Shown piece after piece: positions 9,207 through 17,804 of a stretch of 64,000 nt of DNA. Each line of letters opens with the position of its first letter. Positions within the stretch are counted from its first letter, which is position 1. The DNA lies in contig NZ_JAATHD010000002.1 of NCBI RefSeq assembly GCF_011947265.1, positions 522,751 to 586,750 on the forward strand. The letters are read 5' to 3'. This DNA is from Paenibacillus sp. HB172176 (GTDB lineage Bacteria > Bacillota > Bacilli > Paenibacillales > Paenibacillaceae). A model generated the notes under the pieces. That model had not been told where the DNA came from, did no database searches, and was given only the letters and a program-made list of their open reading frames with translations. A program made the translations under genes and the position numbers.

Positions 9207-10691
9207 CTACAAAGACTCGTTCTGCCATATTCGTCTTGAAATGAGATCCGAGAATGTTAAAAAAGTAATTAGATCAAACATTACGGTAAACAAGAATTCG
9301 TGCTTGGCCAAATCTGCATCGCCTGCGCCTACAATAGCTATAACCATACTGGACAACGCAATTGCAATCATAGCAACAATTATAGGTAATCGAAAAGCTT
9401 GTCGCAGCTGCCTGTTCCGAATTGCAGAAATGAATGCTGGAATATACATTCCAGCAACAATTATGATCCAAATAACTACAAATCCAAATGTCTTAGGAGT
9501 AGCAACCTTCTTCAGAAAGCTATAACCGGAGAAGAAGTAGGTATGCTGACCAAAGGGTCGATTCTCCGATTTCTCGAAATTGCCCATCGCTGAGGGACGA
9601 ATCGTGTATCCGTTAGCAGCAGCAAGATTTAACATTTTATTAAACTCAGTCGGTCTTGAAATATAATAGGCAAGAATGGAACCAAAACTAAACTTATTAT
9701 AAAATTGCTCCTGCATCAACTCTGAATTCACATCAATAGTCGTATATGGACTGTAGTATATCGTACCTCTCAAGACTGCAAATTGTTTGTCAATGCCAAA
9801 ATGCTCTAAAGTAGCTTCTGGATCCGGAGAGTTTAGCAGAACCCCTCTTGTCATAGCATGATATTTATTAATATTCACGAAATCTTTCGGAATCAGGATA
9901 TACGAACAAACGCCGGCAATAAGAAAGCTTGCCATCATAATGCTTATCACGGCTCGAAAAGATTTCGATTTGCGAACAAATAGCAAGAAAATGCTGAACA
10001 ACCCAAGTATTATTCCTATAGGTGCATTTTGCTGCTTGCTTGTTGTTAGCAGCAATGTACTGATTCCAAATAGGAACAGTAGAACATAATCATTGTAGCG
10101 ATTCCGATAGAGAAGCACTCCGGAGGAGAATACGAGCATGGACATAATGAGCACGAGTCCCTCACTATAGAAGGAATTGAAATAAGCGGTGTAGCCAGTA
10201 TCTCCAAATACGAACACAGCAATAGCCGCAATAATGTAACTCTGCTTCCTCTTGCATTTCCATGTCACACTTTCAACAAACAGATAAACAGCAATCGCGT
10301 ACAATACTACATATATGGCTGCTTGAAATCGAATGTCAAATACATTATCATGCGTAAATAATTGATTAATCCATAATGAAAGCTTTATAAATATGGTTTG
10401 GGAAGTAAATAATGTTGCGCCATTTTCGTTATAATATTGAAAAATCCCAAACGATTTCACGAAATATCCCAGATACTGATTGCTATAATCCGGATCATTG
10501 AAGTAAAGTCCGTTGCTGTACAATATACGAAAGTAATCACCATTATCGGCCATTCCAATGTATGGAGGAATGAACAGAGCTACTATTGTAATGATCGAAA
10601 CTGAAATGGATGCGAGCAATGCCGGGGATAGACTGTGACTAAAGAAATTGTACATGTGATTCCTGATGTTGCTAATAGCTCGATCCGCCAC
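9207..10691 (-). CDS. Polytopic membrane protein, GT-C-like (WsfD-type) putative hexose transferase
   Basis: A 494-residue protein with roughly ten or more membrane helices. After the first helix comes a short loop containing DNGDYFR, an acidic motif placed where GT-C glycosyltransferases carry their catalytic acid. Large extracytoplasmic segments follow, for example around residues 290-400. It resembles the family annotated as WsfD hexose transferases in S-layer glycan clusters of Paenibacillus; that link is from memory and not searched. The gene sits second in the yda-type operon between the GH8 lipoprotein and the DUF2334 protein. No equivalent is part of the described five-gene ydaJKLMN set, so it may decorate the polymer with an extra sugar. 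Confidence 0.6.
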   Translation of the reverse strand: MADRAISNIRNHMYNFFSHSLSPALLASISVSIITIVALFIPPYIGMADNGDYFRILYSNGLYFNDPDYSNQYLGYFVKSFGIFQYYNENGATLFTSQTIFIKLSLWINQLFTHDNVFDIRFQAAIYVVLYAIAVYLFVESVTWKCKRKQSYIIAAIAVFVFGDTGYTAYFNSFYSEGLVLIMSMLVFSSGVLLYRNRYNDYVLLFLFGISTLLLTTSKQQNAPIGIILGLFSIFLLFVRKSKSFRAVISIMMASFLIAGVCSYILIPKDFVNINKYHAMTRGVLLNSPDPEATLEHFGIDKQFAVLRGTIYYSPYTTIDVNSELMQEQFYNKFSFGSILAYYISRPTEFNKMLNLAAANGYTIRPSAMGNFEKSENRPFGQHTYFFSGYSFLKKVATPKTFGFVVIWIIIVAGMYIPAFISAIRNRQLRQAFRLPIIVAMIAIALSSMVIAIVGAGDADLAKHEFLFTVMFDLITFLTFSDLISRRIWQNESL

Positions 10692-10740
10692 TCTTCACTT
10701 CTCCCTTCCTTGACATTTGCACTAGAAATTAATAAAAGAA

Positions 10741-11859
10741 TTAATATGCGAATGCCAGTAAAGCCATTAAGTTGTCAAAAGAGTAGGCTTTCAATGATTG
10801 CGGATCTCCAAAAGCACCATATAATATACTTTTTTCCTCATGAACCTGATATTTTTCCATTTGACTTATACTCTCTTCATATAAAGAGATATCTCCAATC
10901 TGTGAACCAATTATAGCTGTCAGTGCGTAAATAGCAGTGGATTGTATCTCGTTAAGAGGCTCGCCGTCAATAGTATACTGCCCAAATAAAGACCCTTCGG
11001 CAACTTTATTCTTTATGAACGTAATACTTGACTGTTCCTGTTGATTCACCTCGGCGAGATGCAGAATTGTCAACAATGATTCAATCGTGTGAATAGACTC
11101 AGCTACATACTGACCTGTACTGTAATCGAAGCGTGTCATATAGAAGGGAAAATCATCCGACAAATACCCTTCTTCTAAAATTGAGAGCAGGTTTTTATTG
11201 AGAGCAGCTCTTTCATTTATTGGAACAGACAACATATTTATAGTCTTTAGATCGATGTAACACAAAGTAATAAAATCATTGGTCTCTTTATATGTCTCAT
11301 CGTAGAAATCGTATAGATGGTTGCCCCGGATGTTATACTTGGCAAACCTCTTTCCGTACTGGTTAGCTTCTCGCGTCAAAGCAGGATCATCAAATGCAAT
11401 TCCCGCCTCATACAGAGAACGGATAATTCTAAGATCATCAACTGCTGCATTCATTGTATAACGCTTTTCATTTTGGGGACTGTAACGATAGCTAAATCCC
11501 GATTCCGTGTTTAAATAACTTCTCGTCTTCATCCATTCCTGATTGAAACGTTCGCGGTTATCCATCAAAATGTCGTATTGCATTAATAATCCTGCTGATT
11601 CACTTAACACTTCATGTCCCGATGCCGCAGCTCCGTTTTGTCCAGTGTCTGTGAAATTTGTATAAATACCATATTTCCCAATCATTTTCTGACTCACAAA
11701 GGTATATGCCTGTTTATGATTAGTTTCCATATTTAATTGAATTCCGAAATGTTGAACAGGCGATTCATTCGGTGTTGATATAGTTTCATTCTTAGTATCG
11801 CGGCAAGCTCCTATGCCTATAAACAGGAAACAAGTCAAGACTAGAATTACTTTGTTCAT
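10741..11859 (-). CDS. ydaJ: GH8-family lipoprotein, YdaJ-like exopolysaccharide hydrolase
   Basis: Predicted surface lipoprotein: the short signal peptide ends in the lipobox IGAC, with the cysteine near residue 19. I start it at the ATG at 11859, because that places the signal peptide correctly and a GAGAGG lies upstream (spacing somewhat long); an in-frame start at 11889 would only add ten residues. The catalytic domain carries a glutamate in SESAGLLM and an aspartate in NAAVDDLRII, equivalent to the general acid and base of GH8 enzymes such as BcsZ. It is first in the operon, facing a divergent MFS gene. Trimming of the growing or mature polysaccharide is the likely role. Confidence 0.82.
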   Translation of the reverse strand: MNKVILVLTCFLFIGIGACRDTKNETISTPNESPVQHFGIQLNMETNHKQAYTFVSQKMIGKYGIYTNFTDTGQNGAAASGHEVLSESAGLLMQYDILMDNRERFNQEWMKTRSYLNTESGFSYRYSPQNEKRYTMNAAVDDLRIIRSLYEAGIAFDDPALTREANQYGKRFAKYNIRGNHLYDFYDETYKETNDFITLCYIDLKTINMLSVPINERAALNKNLLSILEEGYLSDDFPFYMTRFDYSTGQYVAESIHTIESLLTILHLAEVNQQEQSSITFIKNKVAEGSLFGQYTIDGEPLNEIQSTAIYALTAIIGSQIGDISLYEESISQMEKYQVHEEKSILYGAFGDPQSLKAYSFDNLMALLAFAY

Positions 11860-12099
11860 CTTTACAGACAACCTCTCATCAGGAGACATTTTTCGACAAA
11901 CTTATCGCGTATTATAAGCTATAGTAACATAATCCGGAGTATATATCACTATAAAGTCGTTTCTATTAGTTCTTATTATCTATTTCAAAATACTATTATG
12001 AGACTAAAGTATTAAATATGAGTAAATAGTTCTACCAGCGTGAAAACGTTTATCCAAACTCGATTGTGCTCCCAACAATTTCTTCTCCATATTTTAACA
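11860..12099. other. AT-rich intergenic region upstream of the yda-type operon
   Basis: About 240 bases, strongly AT-rich. On the minus strand a TATAAT lies at 11911-11916, suitable as a -10 element for the exopolysaccharide operon, but no clear -35 at 17 bases is seen. I looked for a c-di-GMP-I riboswitch in this leader and found none. Confidence 0.4.
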
Positions 12100-12128
12100 T
12101 TGATAATGACAATTTTTATCACTACTAT
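12100..12128 (+). promoter_or_regulatory. Fur-box-like site overlapping a sigma-A-type promoter
   Basis: The 19 bases at 12102-12120 match the classic Fur box GATAATGATAATCATTATC at 16 positions. The site overlaps a TTGATA (12100-12105) spaced 17 bases from TACTAT (12123-12128), a plausible promoter 50 bases before the MFS exporter. Iron repression of that exporter is inferred. Confidence 0.6.
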
Positions 12129-12177
12129 TTACCTATAAACATTTTGTTAACAGACACAGAAAAGAGACACGAAGCTA

Positions 12178-13395
12178 ATGGAACAGTGGAAAAAGAATTT
12201 AATCGTGCTATGGGCCGGACAATTTCTCGTGATGGCCGGGATGACGATGATCATCCCCTTTTTGTCGCTATATCTGCAATTCGAGCTTGGTCTGAGCGAT
12301 CCGCATGAGATAGGCGTATGGGCCGGCATCATATTTGCCGGCAATTTCGTAACGGCCTTTATCTTCCAGCCGATCTGGGGCAAGCTCGCCGACCGGTACG
12401 GCCGCAAGCTGATGCTCCTGCGCTCGGGGTTCGGTATGGCGCTCGTCATGGTCATGATGGGCTTTGCGACCAGCCCCTGGCACCTGCTCGCGCTTCGTAT
12501 GCTGAACGGCACGATTTCCGGCTTCAATCCGGCTTCTATCGCGCTTATCTCCGCATCTACTCCGAAGGAGCGCATGGGCTTCGCAATGGGCTCGATTCAG
12601 TCCGGCGCCATTGCCGGGACCATTCTCGGACCGTTCATCGGAGGTCTGCTTGCGGATGCCGTCGGCTATCGTCCCATCTTCTACATTACCGGTTCGCTGC
12701 TATTCTGCGCTTCCTTGCTCGCTTTGTTCGTCGTGAAGGAAAATTTTGACGCGAAGAAAGCTGCCGCGCGCGTGCAAAGCTCCGTTATTGAAGGCTTCAA
12801 GATCATCAGCCGCATTCCACAGCTGATGTCGCTGTACGGCGTCTCGTTCCTGATTCAGTTCGCCAACATGAGTCCGATGACGCTGCTGCCGCTCTATGTG
12901 CAGCAATTGCACGGATCGGCGGACGACATCGCCTTCTACGCCGGCTTCGTCGGCTCCGTAACCGGCTTGTCCAATCTCGTCGCCTCTCCGATTCTCGGCA
13001 AACTCGGCGATCGGATCGGCGCGGAACGCATTCTCGCGGTATCCGTCATCGGGGCGGCCATCGCCTTCATTCCGCAGGCGCTAGCCGATTCGGTCTGGCA
13101 TCTTCTTCTTGCTCGTTTTGGGCTCGGCATGTTCCTGGGCGGCTTGATTCCGGCCGTCAACGCGCTGATTCGCCAATATACGCCGGACGGCATGGAGAGT
13201 CGCGCCTACAGCTTCAACACCTCGACCATGAGCCTCGGCAATATGATCGGACCGATTACCGGAGGCGCGCTCTCTGCCTGGATCGGCATTAGCGGCCTGT
13301 TCTATCTGTCGGCGGCGCTCATGCTGCTGAACGGCTTTTGGGTCTGGTTTACGCTGCTGCGGCGTCAAAAACCGATTTCAAGAAAAACAGGCTGA
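12178..13395 (+). CDS. MFS exporter, possible siderophore or multidrug efflux
   Basis: A 405-residue major facilitator with about 12 helices. The loop after helix 2 carries GKLADRYGRK, the MFS signature, and the pseudo-repeat after helix 8 reads GKLGDRIGAERI. It resembles the DHA1 drug-export type, the group that includes Bacillus YmfD, a bacillibactin exporter. A Fur-box-like site overlaps its promoter, which makes siderophore export more likely than general drug efflux, although no siderophore biosynthesis genes are in the window. The ribosome binding site (AAAGAGA) is weak. It is monocistronic, with a bidirectional terminator immediately downstream. Confidence 0.8.
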   Translation: MEQWKKNLIVLWAGQFLVMAGMTMIIPFLSLYLQFELGLSDPHEIGVWAGIIFAGNFVTAFIFQPIWGKLADRYGRKLMLLRSGFGMALVMVMMGFATSPWHLLALRMLNGTISGFNPASIALISASTPKERMGFAMGSIQSGAIAGTILGPFIGGLLADAVGYRPIFYITGSLLFCASLLALFVVKENFDAKKAAARVQSSVIEGFKIISRIPQLMSLYGVSFLIQFANMSPMTLLPLYVQQLHGSADDIAFYAGFVGSVTGLSNLVASPILGKLGDRIGAERILAVSVIGAAIAFIPQALADSVWHLLLARFGLGMFLGGLIPAVNALIRQYTPDGMESRAYSFNTSTMSLGNMIGPITGGALSAWIGISGLFYLSAALMLLNGFWVWFTLLRRQKPISRKTG

Positions 13396-13436
13396 GAGCG
13401 TTCATTTTCGAACGTCCCCAGCCTGTTTTCTTTTTT
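13384..13436. terminator. Bidirectional terminator between MFS and O-methyltransferase genes
   Basis: Arms AAAACAGGCTG and CAGCCTGTTTT enclose about 24 bases and end in TTTTC-TTTTTT on the plus strand. The genes on either side converge, so it can serve both. It starts inside the last codons of the MFS gene. Confidence 0.7.
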
Positions 13437-13455
13437 GACGCGTATCATGCGCCGA

Positions 13456-14088
13456 TCAGCCCTTCACTCTGGCAATCGCAAGGCCGTCATAGCCCGGCAG
13501 AATCGTGCTCTCCAGCCTGTCGTCGGTAGCGATTCGTTCGTTGAAGGAGCGAACTGCAAGTACGGACGGGCCTTGCTTATTCACGTCGGTCGTTCTGCCC
13601 CGAAGCAGAATATTGTCGGCGACGATGATCGCACCAGGCTCCGCCAACTGCAAGGCGTAGTCCAGATAGACGGGATAACCCTCCTTGTCCGCATCGACGA
13701 AGAAGAAGTCGAACCTTCTTCCTTCTTCCTTCAGCTTGGCCAAGCTTTCCTTGGCGTCTCCGACGAGATAATCGACATAATCGCCGAATCCAGCCTCCGT
13801 TACATGCTGTTTCGCCACCTCCGCATACGGCTGCAGCAGCTCCAGAGAAAGCAGTCTTCCGCCTTGACGCAAACCCCTCGCGAGACAAATGCCGCTGTAG
13901 CCGCCAAGCGCTCCGATTTCCAGAAGCCTGCTCGCCCCCGACATTCGAACAAGCAGCGTCAGCAGTCTGCCGTAGCCCTCTGCAATTGATATTTGCGGCA
14001 TGTCGTGCCTCTCCAGTCCCTTGATTACCCTATCGAGTTTCTCATCCGAGGCGTACAAGGAATCCACGTATTGTTCATTGCTTATCAT
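13456..14088 (-). CDS. SAM-dependent O-methyltransferase (YrrM/catechol type)
   Basis: A class I methyltransferase of about 210 residues. The SAM-binding motif LLEIGALGGYSG (about residues 55-66) and the metal-linked motif FFFVDADKEGY are typical of the small cation-dependent O-methyltransferases related to caffeoyl-CoA and catechol enzymes. I place the start at the ATG at 14088, which has GGAG five bases upstream; an in-frame ATG at 14106 lies before the ribosome binding site. The substrate cannot be inferred. It is a single gene, convergent with the MFS exporter and divergent from the RNA methyltransferase. Confidence 0.85.
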   Translation of the reverse strand: MISNEQYVDSLYASDEKLDRVIKGLERHDMPQISIAEGYGRLLTLLVRMSGASRLLEIGALGGYSGICLARGLRQGGRLLSLELLQPYAEVAKQHVTEAGFGDYVDYLVGDAKESLAKLKEEGRRFDFFFVDADKEGYPVYLDYALQLAEPGAIIVADNILLRGRTTDVNKQGPSVLAVRSFNERIATDDRLESTILPGYDGLAIARVKG

Positions 14089-14188
14089 ACAATCTCCGCT
14101 CCTCATAAAAATGGTTTGAATGAAATTTGTAAATATCGCCCCAGTTGTCCTATACTTAATGTTAATTCAACAGAAATGAGTGTGCAAG

Positions 14189-15337
14189 ATGAAGGAATTG
14201 CATTTGATCGCGACGGCGCCGATGGGTCTCGAATCCGTGGTGGCGCGCGAGCTGAAGGAACTGGGCTACAACGATCTGCAAGTGGAGAACAGCCGCGTCA
14301 ATTTCAAGGGCGGTCTCGCCGACATCGCCCGAACCAATCTATGGCTCCGTACCGCGGGACGGATTCTCATTCATATGGGAAAATTCAAAGCCACGACCTT
14401 CGAAGAGCTCTTCGAAGGCGTCAAGGCGCTGGAGTGGCCGGAGTGGATTCCGGCTGACGGCGAGTTCCCCGTCGACGGGCGCTCCCACAAGTCGCTGCTC
14501 TCGAGCGTGCCGGCTTGCCAGAGCATCGTGAAAAAGGCTGTCGTCGAGAAGATGAAGGAGCGCTACGGGACGGAGTGGTTCCCCGAGGACGGCAGCAAAT
14601 ACGGCATAGAAGTGTCGCTTCTAAACGACGAAGCGCTGCTTACGCTTGATACATCGGGAGCAGGCCTGCATAAGCGCGGCTACCGACTGGTGTCCACTCT
14701 CGCTCCAATCAGGGAGTCGATGGCCGCCGCGCTGGTTCAATTGAGCCGGTGGAGGCCGGAACGACCTCTCTACGATCCGTTCTGCGGGTCGGGCACCATT
14801 CTCGTCGAGGCCGCGATGATCGGCTGGAACATTGCGCCGGGACTTCGGCGCAGCTTCTCCAGCGAGGGCTGGTCGCTCCTGTCGAAGGAGCTGTGGGACG
14901 CCGCGCGCGAAGAGGCTTACGATGCGGTCAAGGATGATATTCCGCTTCAGATATCCGGCTCGGACATTGATCCGAAAGCGATTGAGATTGCGGAGACCGC
15001 GATCAAGAGAGCCGGCTTCGCTGGCGAGATCAAGCTGGCCAACATCCCGGTCGCCAAGGCAAGGCCGCAAGGGGAATACGGTGTAATCATCACGAACCCT
15101 CCATACGGCGAGCGTCTCGGCGACGACAAGGAAGCCGAGGCGGCGCTGCGTCAATTCGGACTGATGAGACTGCATTATCCGACCTGGTCCGTATTCGCAA
15201 TCTCGCCCTCCAATCAAGTCGAGCATTATATGGGCCGGCCTGCGGACAAGAAACGCAAGCTGTTCAACGGCCGAATACAAACGGATTTCTATCAATTTTT
15301 CGGACCTCTCCCGCCGCGGGAGAAGAAGCATGTTTAA
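14189..15337 (+). CDS. ypsC: THUMP-domain RNA N2-guanine methyltransferase, YpsC/RlmL-like
   Basis: An N-terminal THUMP domain (about residues 1-155) is followed by a class I methyltransferase domain with DPFCGSGTILVEAA and the catalytic NPPYGERLG motif, the NPPY type that methylates an exocyclic amino group. The architecture matches Bacillus YpsC and the RlmL part that modifies 23S rRNA. I prefer the ATG at 14189 (MKELHLIATAPMG) because relatives begin there; a GTG at 14180 is also in frame, and neither has a strong ribosome binding site. The 3' end overlaps the LTA-synthase-like gene by 8 bases. The precise target nucleotide in this organism is not shown. Confidence 0.88.
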   Translation: MKELHLIATAPMGLESVVARELKELGYNDLQVENSRVNFKGGLADIARTNLWLRTAGRILIHMGKFKATTFEELFEGVKALEWPEWIPADGEFPVDGRSHKSLLSSVPACQSIVKKAVVEKMKERYGTEWFPEDGSKYGIEVSLLNDEALLTLDTSGAGLHKRGYRLVSTLAPIRESMAAALVQLSRWRPERPLYDPFCGSGTILVEAAMIGWNIAPGLRRSFSSEGWSLLSKELWDAAREEAYDAVKDDIPLQISGSDIDPKAIEIAETAIKRAGFAGEIKLANIPVAKARPQGEYGVIITNPPYGERLGDDKEAEAALRQFGLMRLHYPTWSVFAISPSNQVEHYMGRPADKKRKLFNGRIQTDFYQFFGPLPPREKKHV

Positions 15338-17366
15338 GGAACGCGGCAGCTCGAACATGCATAATCGCATAATGACCGCATTAAGCTGGATCCTCCACTG
15401 GACGGACCGGCTTTTTCCCTTCGACCTGATTGTGTTCGCGATCGCAATTCTGATCAAGCTTTCCTTCTTCTGCAAGCTGCTGTCGGTGCCTTATATGGAC
15501 ATGACAAGAACGGACGCCGTCATGGAGACCAGCGCTATTCTCCTGCTTTCCTTCTGGACGCTGCTTTTGCCGCTGCGAGGACGAATCGCCGCGTTGATTG
15601 GGCTTAATCTGCTTCTGTCCGCCTTAATGTATGCGGATGCGATCTATTATCGTTACTTTCAGGATCTGTTGACGATTCCCGTTCTGTTCCAGCTAAAGCA
15701 GCTCGAGTCGCTAGGAGGAAGCATTGCCGAGCTGCTGCGGGTTCATGATTTCTGGCTGTTCGCCGATCTGCTCTTCGCAATTCCCTTCGGCATCTTCATA
15801 ATATGGAAAGGACGACAATCGCTTCAGCGCTCACTGAGAGGCAGGAAAGCGCCCGCCCCGCGCAAATTCTGGCTTCGCATCTCAGCCTCTTTAGCGGCGG
15901 GCATTCTTGGATTCGCCTTGTTCTTCGCCAATTTGAATCATGCGACGAACACCTGGGCGAAGGGCTTGTTCGAGAAAAATTGGTGGAATCTCTCCATCTA
16001 TAACGTCGCCGGAGAAATCGGCTTTCACGGCTACGACCTGTATCGGTACGCAAAGCTCAACTGGTTCGGAGCGGCTCGGGTAACCGCCGAGCAAGAGCTC
16101 GAAGCCCGGCTTTGGTTCGAAAGACTCGGCAACAGCCGGAGCAAGCTTGAATCCGAATCGCTGTTTGGCGAATTCGCCGGAAGCAACGTCCTCATGGTTC
16201 AGGTTGAATCCTTGCAGAGCTTCATGCTGGGCCAGTCCATCGGAGGAGAAGAAATCACTCCCGTTTTGAACGATTTGATCGACGATAGCGCCTATTTCTC
16301 CCGTTTCTATCATCAAACCGCGCAAGGACGCACCTCCGATGCCGATTTCGCCGTCAATTGCTCCCTGCAGCCAATGAAGAGCGGCTCCGTATTTTTCCAG
16401 TACGCATCGAATCGCTTCAACTGCTTGCCCGGCATTCTGAAGAGCAACGGTTATGCCGCTACGGTCTTCCATCCCTACCAGGGGGGCTTCTGGAACCGCA
16501 ACATGATGTATGCCGGAATGAACTACGACCGCTTCTATTCAATGAAGGATTATACAATTGACGAGCGTCTGGGCTGGTCGCTTGGAGACAAATCATTCTA
16601 TCGGCAATCCTTGGACATCATCGAGCAGCAGCCCGAGCCCTTTCATTCCTTCCTGATCACGCTGACCAGCCATCATCCGTACCGGCTGCCGGCGAAGGAG
16701 AAAGCATTGAACGTGGAGGAGCTCGAGGGAACGCTAATGGGCGATTATTTGCAGGCTGTGCATTATGCGGACGCTGCGCTTGGCGAGCTTGTGGATAGAT
16801 TGAAGACGGACGGCTTATGGGAGCGCACGATTCTTGTTCTATACGGCGATCATGATAATTCGATTACGGACTGGAGCCTCTATGATCGATTTATGGAGAA
16901 CACTGACAGCAAGCTAGAACGGGAACAGGTCGTTAAGAGCGTGCCGTTCCTGATCCATCTGCCCGGAGACAAGCTCGCAGGTCCTTATGCGAACGTTGGC
17001 GGTCAGCTCGATGTGTCGCCTACCCTTCTCTACCTGCTAGGTATCTCTACGGAACATACTTACATGCTCGGACAGCCTTTACTAACGCAAAATACGAAGG
17101 AAGGGCCTTCGAAGCAGGTCGTTCTGCGCGACGGCTCATGGACCGACGGCGAGCAGTTCTTCCTGTCGTCGCCTGACGGTCTGAAGGAGAATGGCGTATG
17201 CTTCGACGTTGGCAGCGGGGAGCCGCTTGGCAAGGCGAGCTGTCTGACGAAGTCGGAAGCGGCCGAGGAAGAGCTGATGATGTCCGACCGGGTCATCCTG
17301 AATGATTTGATTCAAGAATTTGAACATACGGATGCCGTTGAAGCAGCAAGCCCCTTTGCGCGGTAG
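15330..17366 (+). CDS. Lipoteichoic acid synthase-like sulfatase-fold membrane enzyme
   Basis: A 678-residue LtaS-family protein. Five helices lie in the first 210 residues, then an extracellular sulfatase-fold domain. The catalytic set is visible: Glu293 in VQVESLQSF, the nucleophilic Thr335 in GRTSDADF and the metal ligands in YGDHD (about 505-509). Such enzymes transfer glycerol-phosphate from phosphatidylglycerol to build, or prime, lipoteichoic acid. The start ATG at 15330 has GGGAG 8 bases upstream and overlaps the RNA methyltransferase stop, so the genes are coupled although their functions are unrelated. It could be a main synthase, a primase or a YqgS-type paralogue. Confidence 0.88.
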   Translation: MFKERGSSNMHNRIMTALSWILHWTDRLFPFDLIVFAIAILIKLSFFCKLLSVPYMDMTRTDAVMETSAILLLSFWTLLLPLRGRIAALIGLNLLLSALMYADAIYYRYFQDLLTIPVLFQLKQLESLGGSIAELLRVHDFWLFADLLFAIPFGIFIIWKGRQSLQRSLRGRKAPAPRKFWLRISASLAAGILGFALFFANLNHATNTWAKGLFEKNWWNLSIYNVAGEIGFHGYDLYRYAKLNWFGAARVTAEQELEARLWFERLGNSRSKLESESLFGEFAGSNVLMVQVESLQSFMLGQSIGGEEITPVLNDLIDDSAYFSRFYHQTAQGRTSDADFAVNCSLQPMKSGSVFFQYASNRFNCLPGILKSNGYAATVFHPYQGGFWNRNMMYAGMNYDRFYSMKDYTIDERLGWSLGDKSFYRQSLDIIEQQPEPFHSFLITLTSHHPYRLPAKEKALNVEELEGTLMGDYLQAVHYADAALGELVDRLKTDGLWERTILVLYGDHDNSITDWSLYDRFMENTDSKLEREQVVKSVPFLIHLPGDKLAGPYANVGGQLDVSPTLLYLLGISTEHTYMLGQPLLTQNTKEGPSKQVVLRDGSWTDGEQFFLSSPDGLKENGVCFDVGSGEPLGKASCLTKSEAAEEELMMSDRVILNDLIQEFEHTDAVEAASPFAR

Positions 17367-17500
17367 TCGCAAGCTCGGCCTCCCATCCTATGTGAAATCG
17401 ACTGCAAGCTTTGGCGACAATCGTATTACAATCGCATTCGCATTCGCATGAAACTCAAGCCTTCTTCCCATACTATGGCTTGAAAGCGGAGGTGAGCGAC

Positions 17501-17653
17501 ATGCCCAAGAACAGCGCAGATCCCAAAGGAAGCCGCGCGAATAACAAGGCAGACAAAAAACATACTATCGAAAGCGAGGCCCGGAACCTGTCCTGCGATA
17601 AATCCGGCGACTATCCGGCCAGCTTGAACGGAATTTCCAAAGAAGAAGGTTAG
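17501..17653 (+). CDS. Small hydrophilic protein of unknown function (50 aa)
   Basis: A 50-residue open frame starting at an ATG with a very good ribosome binding site (GCGGAGGTG, 5-7 bases upstream). The product is highly charged, rich in Lys, Asn, Asp and Ser, without a signal peptide or membrane helix, and has one cysteine. I do not recognise the family. It follows the LTA-synthase-like gene by 134 bases and is closed by an intrinsic terminator, which supports expression. The composition is like small spore or stress proteins, but there is no specific evidence for that. Confidence 0.6.
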   Translation: MPKNSADPKGSRANNKADKKHTIESEARNLSCDKSGDYPASLNGISKEEG

Positions 17654-17666
17654 ATGGCCAAATGCA

Positions 17667-17715
17667 AAGAGCTGCCCCAGAGTCTATAACAACTCTCAGG
17701 CAGCTCTTGTTTTGT
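17667..17715 (+). terminator. Intrinsic terminator after the small hydrophilic protein gene
   Basis: Arms AAGAGCTGCC (17667-17676) and GGCAGCTCTT (17699-17708), with an inner GAGT/ACTC extension, are followed by GTTTTGTT. Confidence 0.75.
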
Positions 17716-17804
17716 TGATGATGTATCGGCTCTTCGCAAGCCATCGTACGGTCGTTGCAGTTAAGCTTGCGGCCGTATCGACCGCTCCGTATGACAGCTC
17801 CGAA

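Noticed and set aside
11860..12060. A c-di-GMP-I riboswitch upstream of the exopolysaccharide operon
   Set aside because: Looked for because of the c-di-GMP theme; no matching conserved GEMM core was seen in the leader.
12147..12575. Minus-strand frame antisense to the MFS start
   Set aside because: Composition and position make it a shadow of the transporter.
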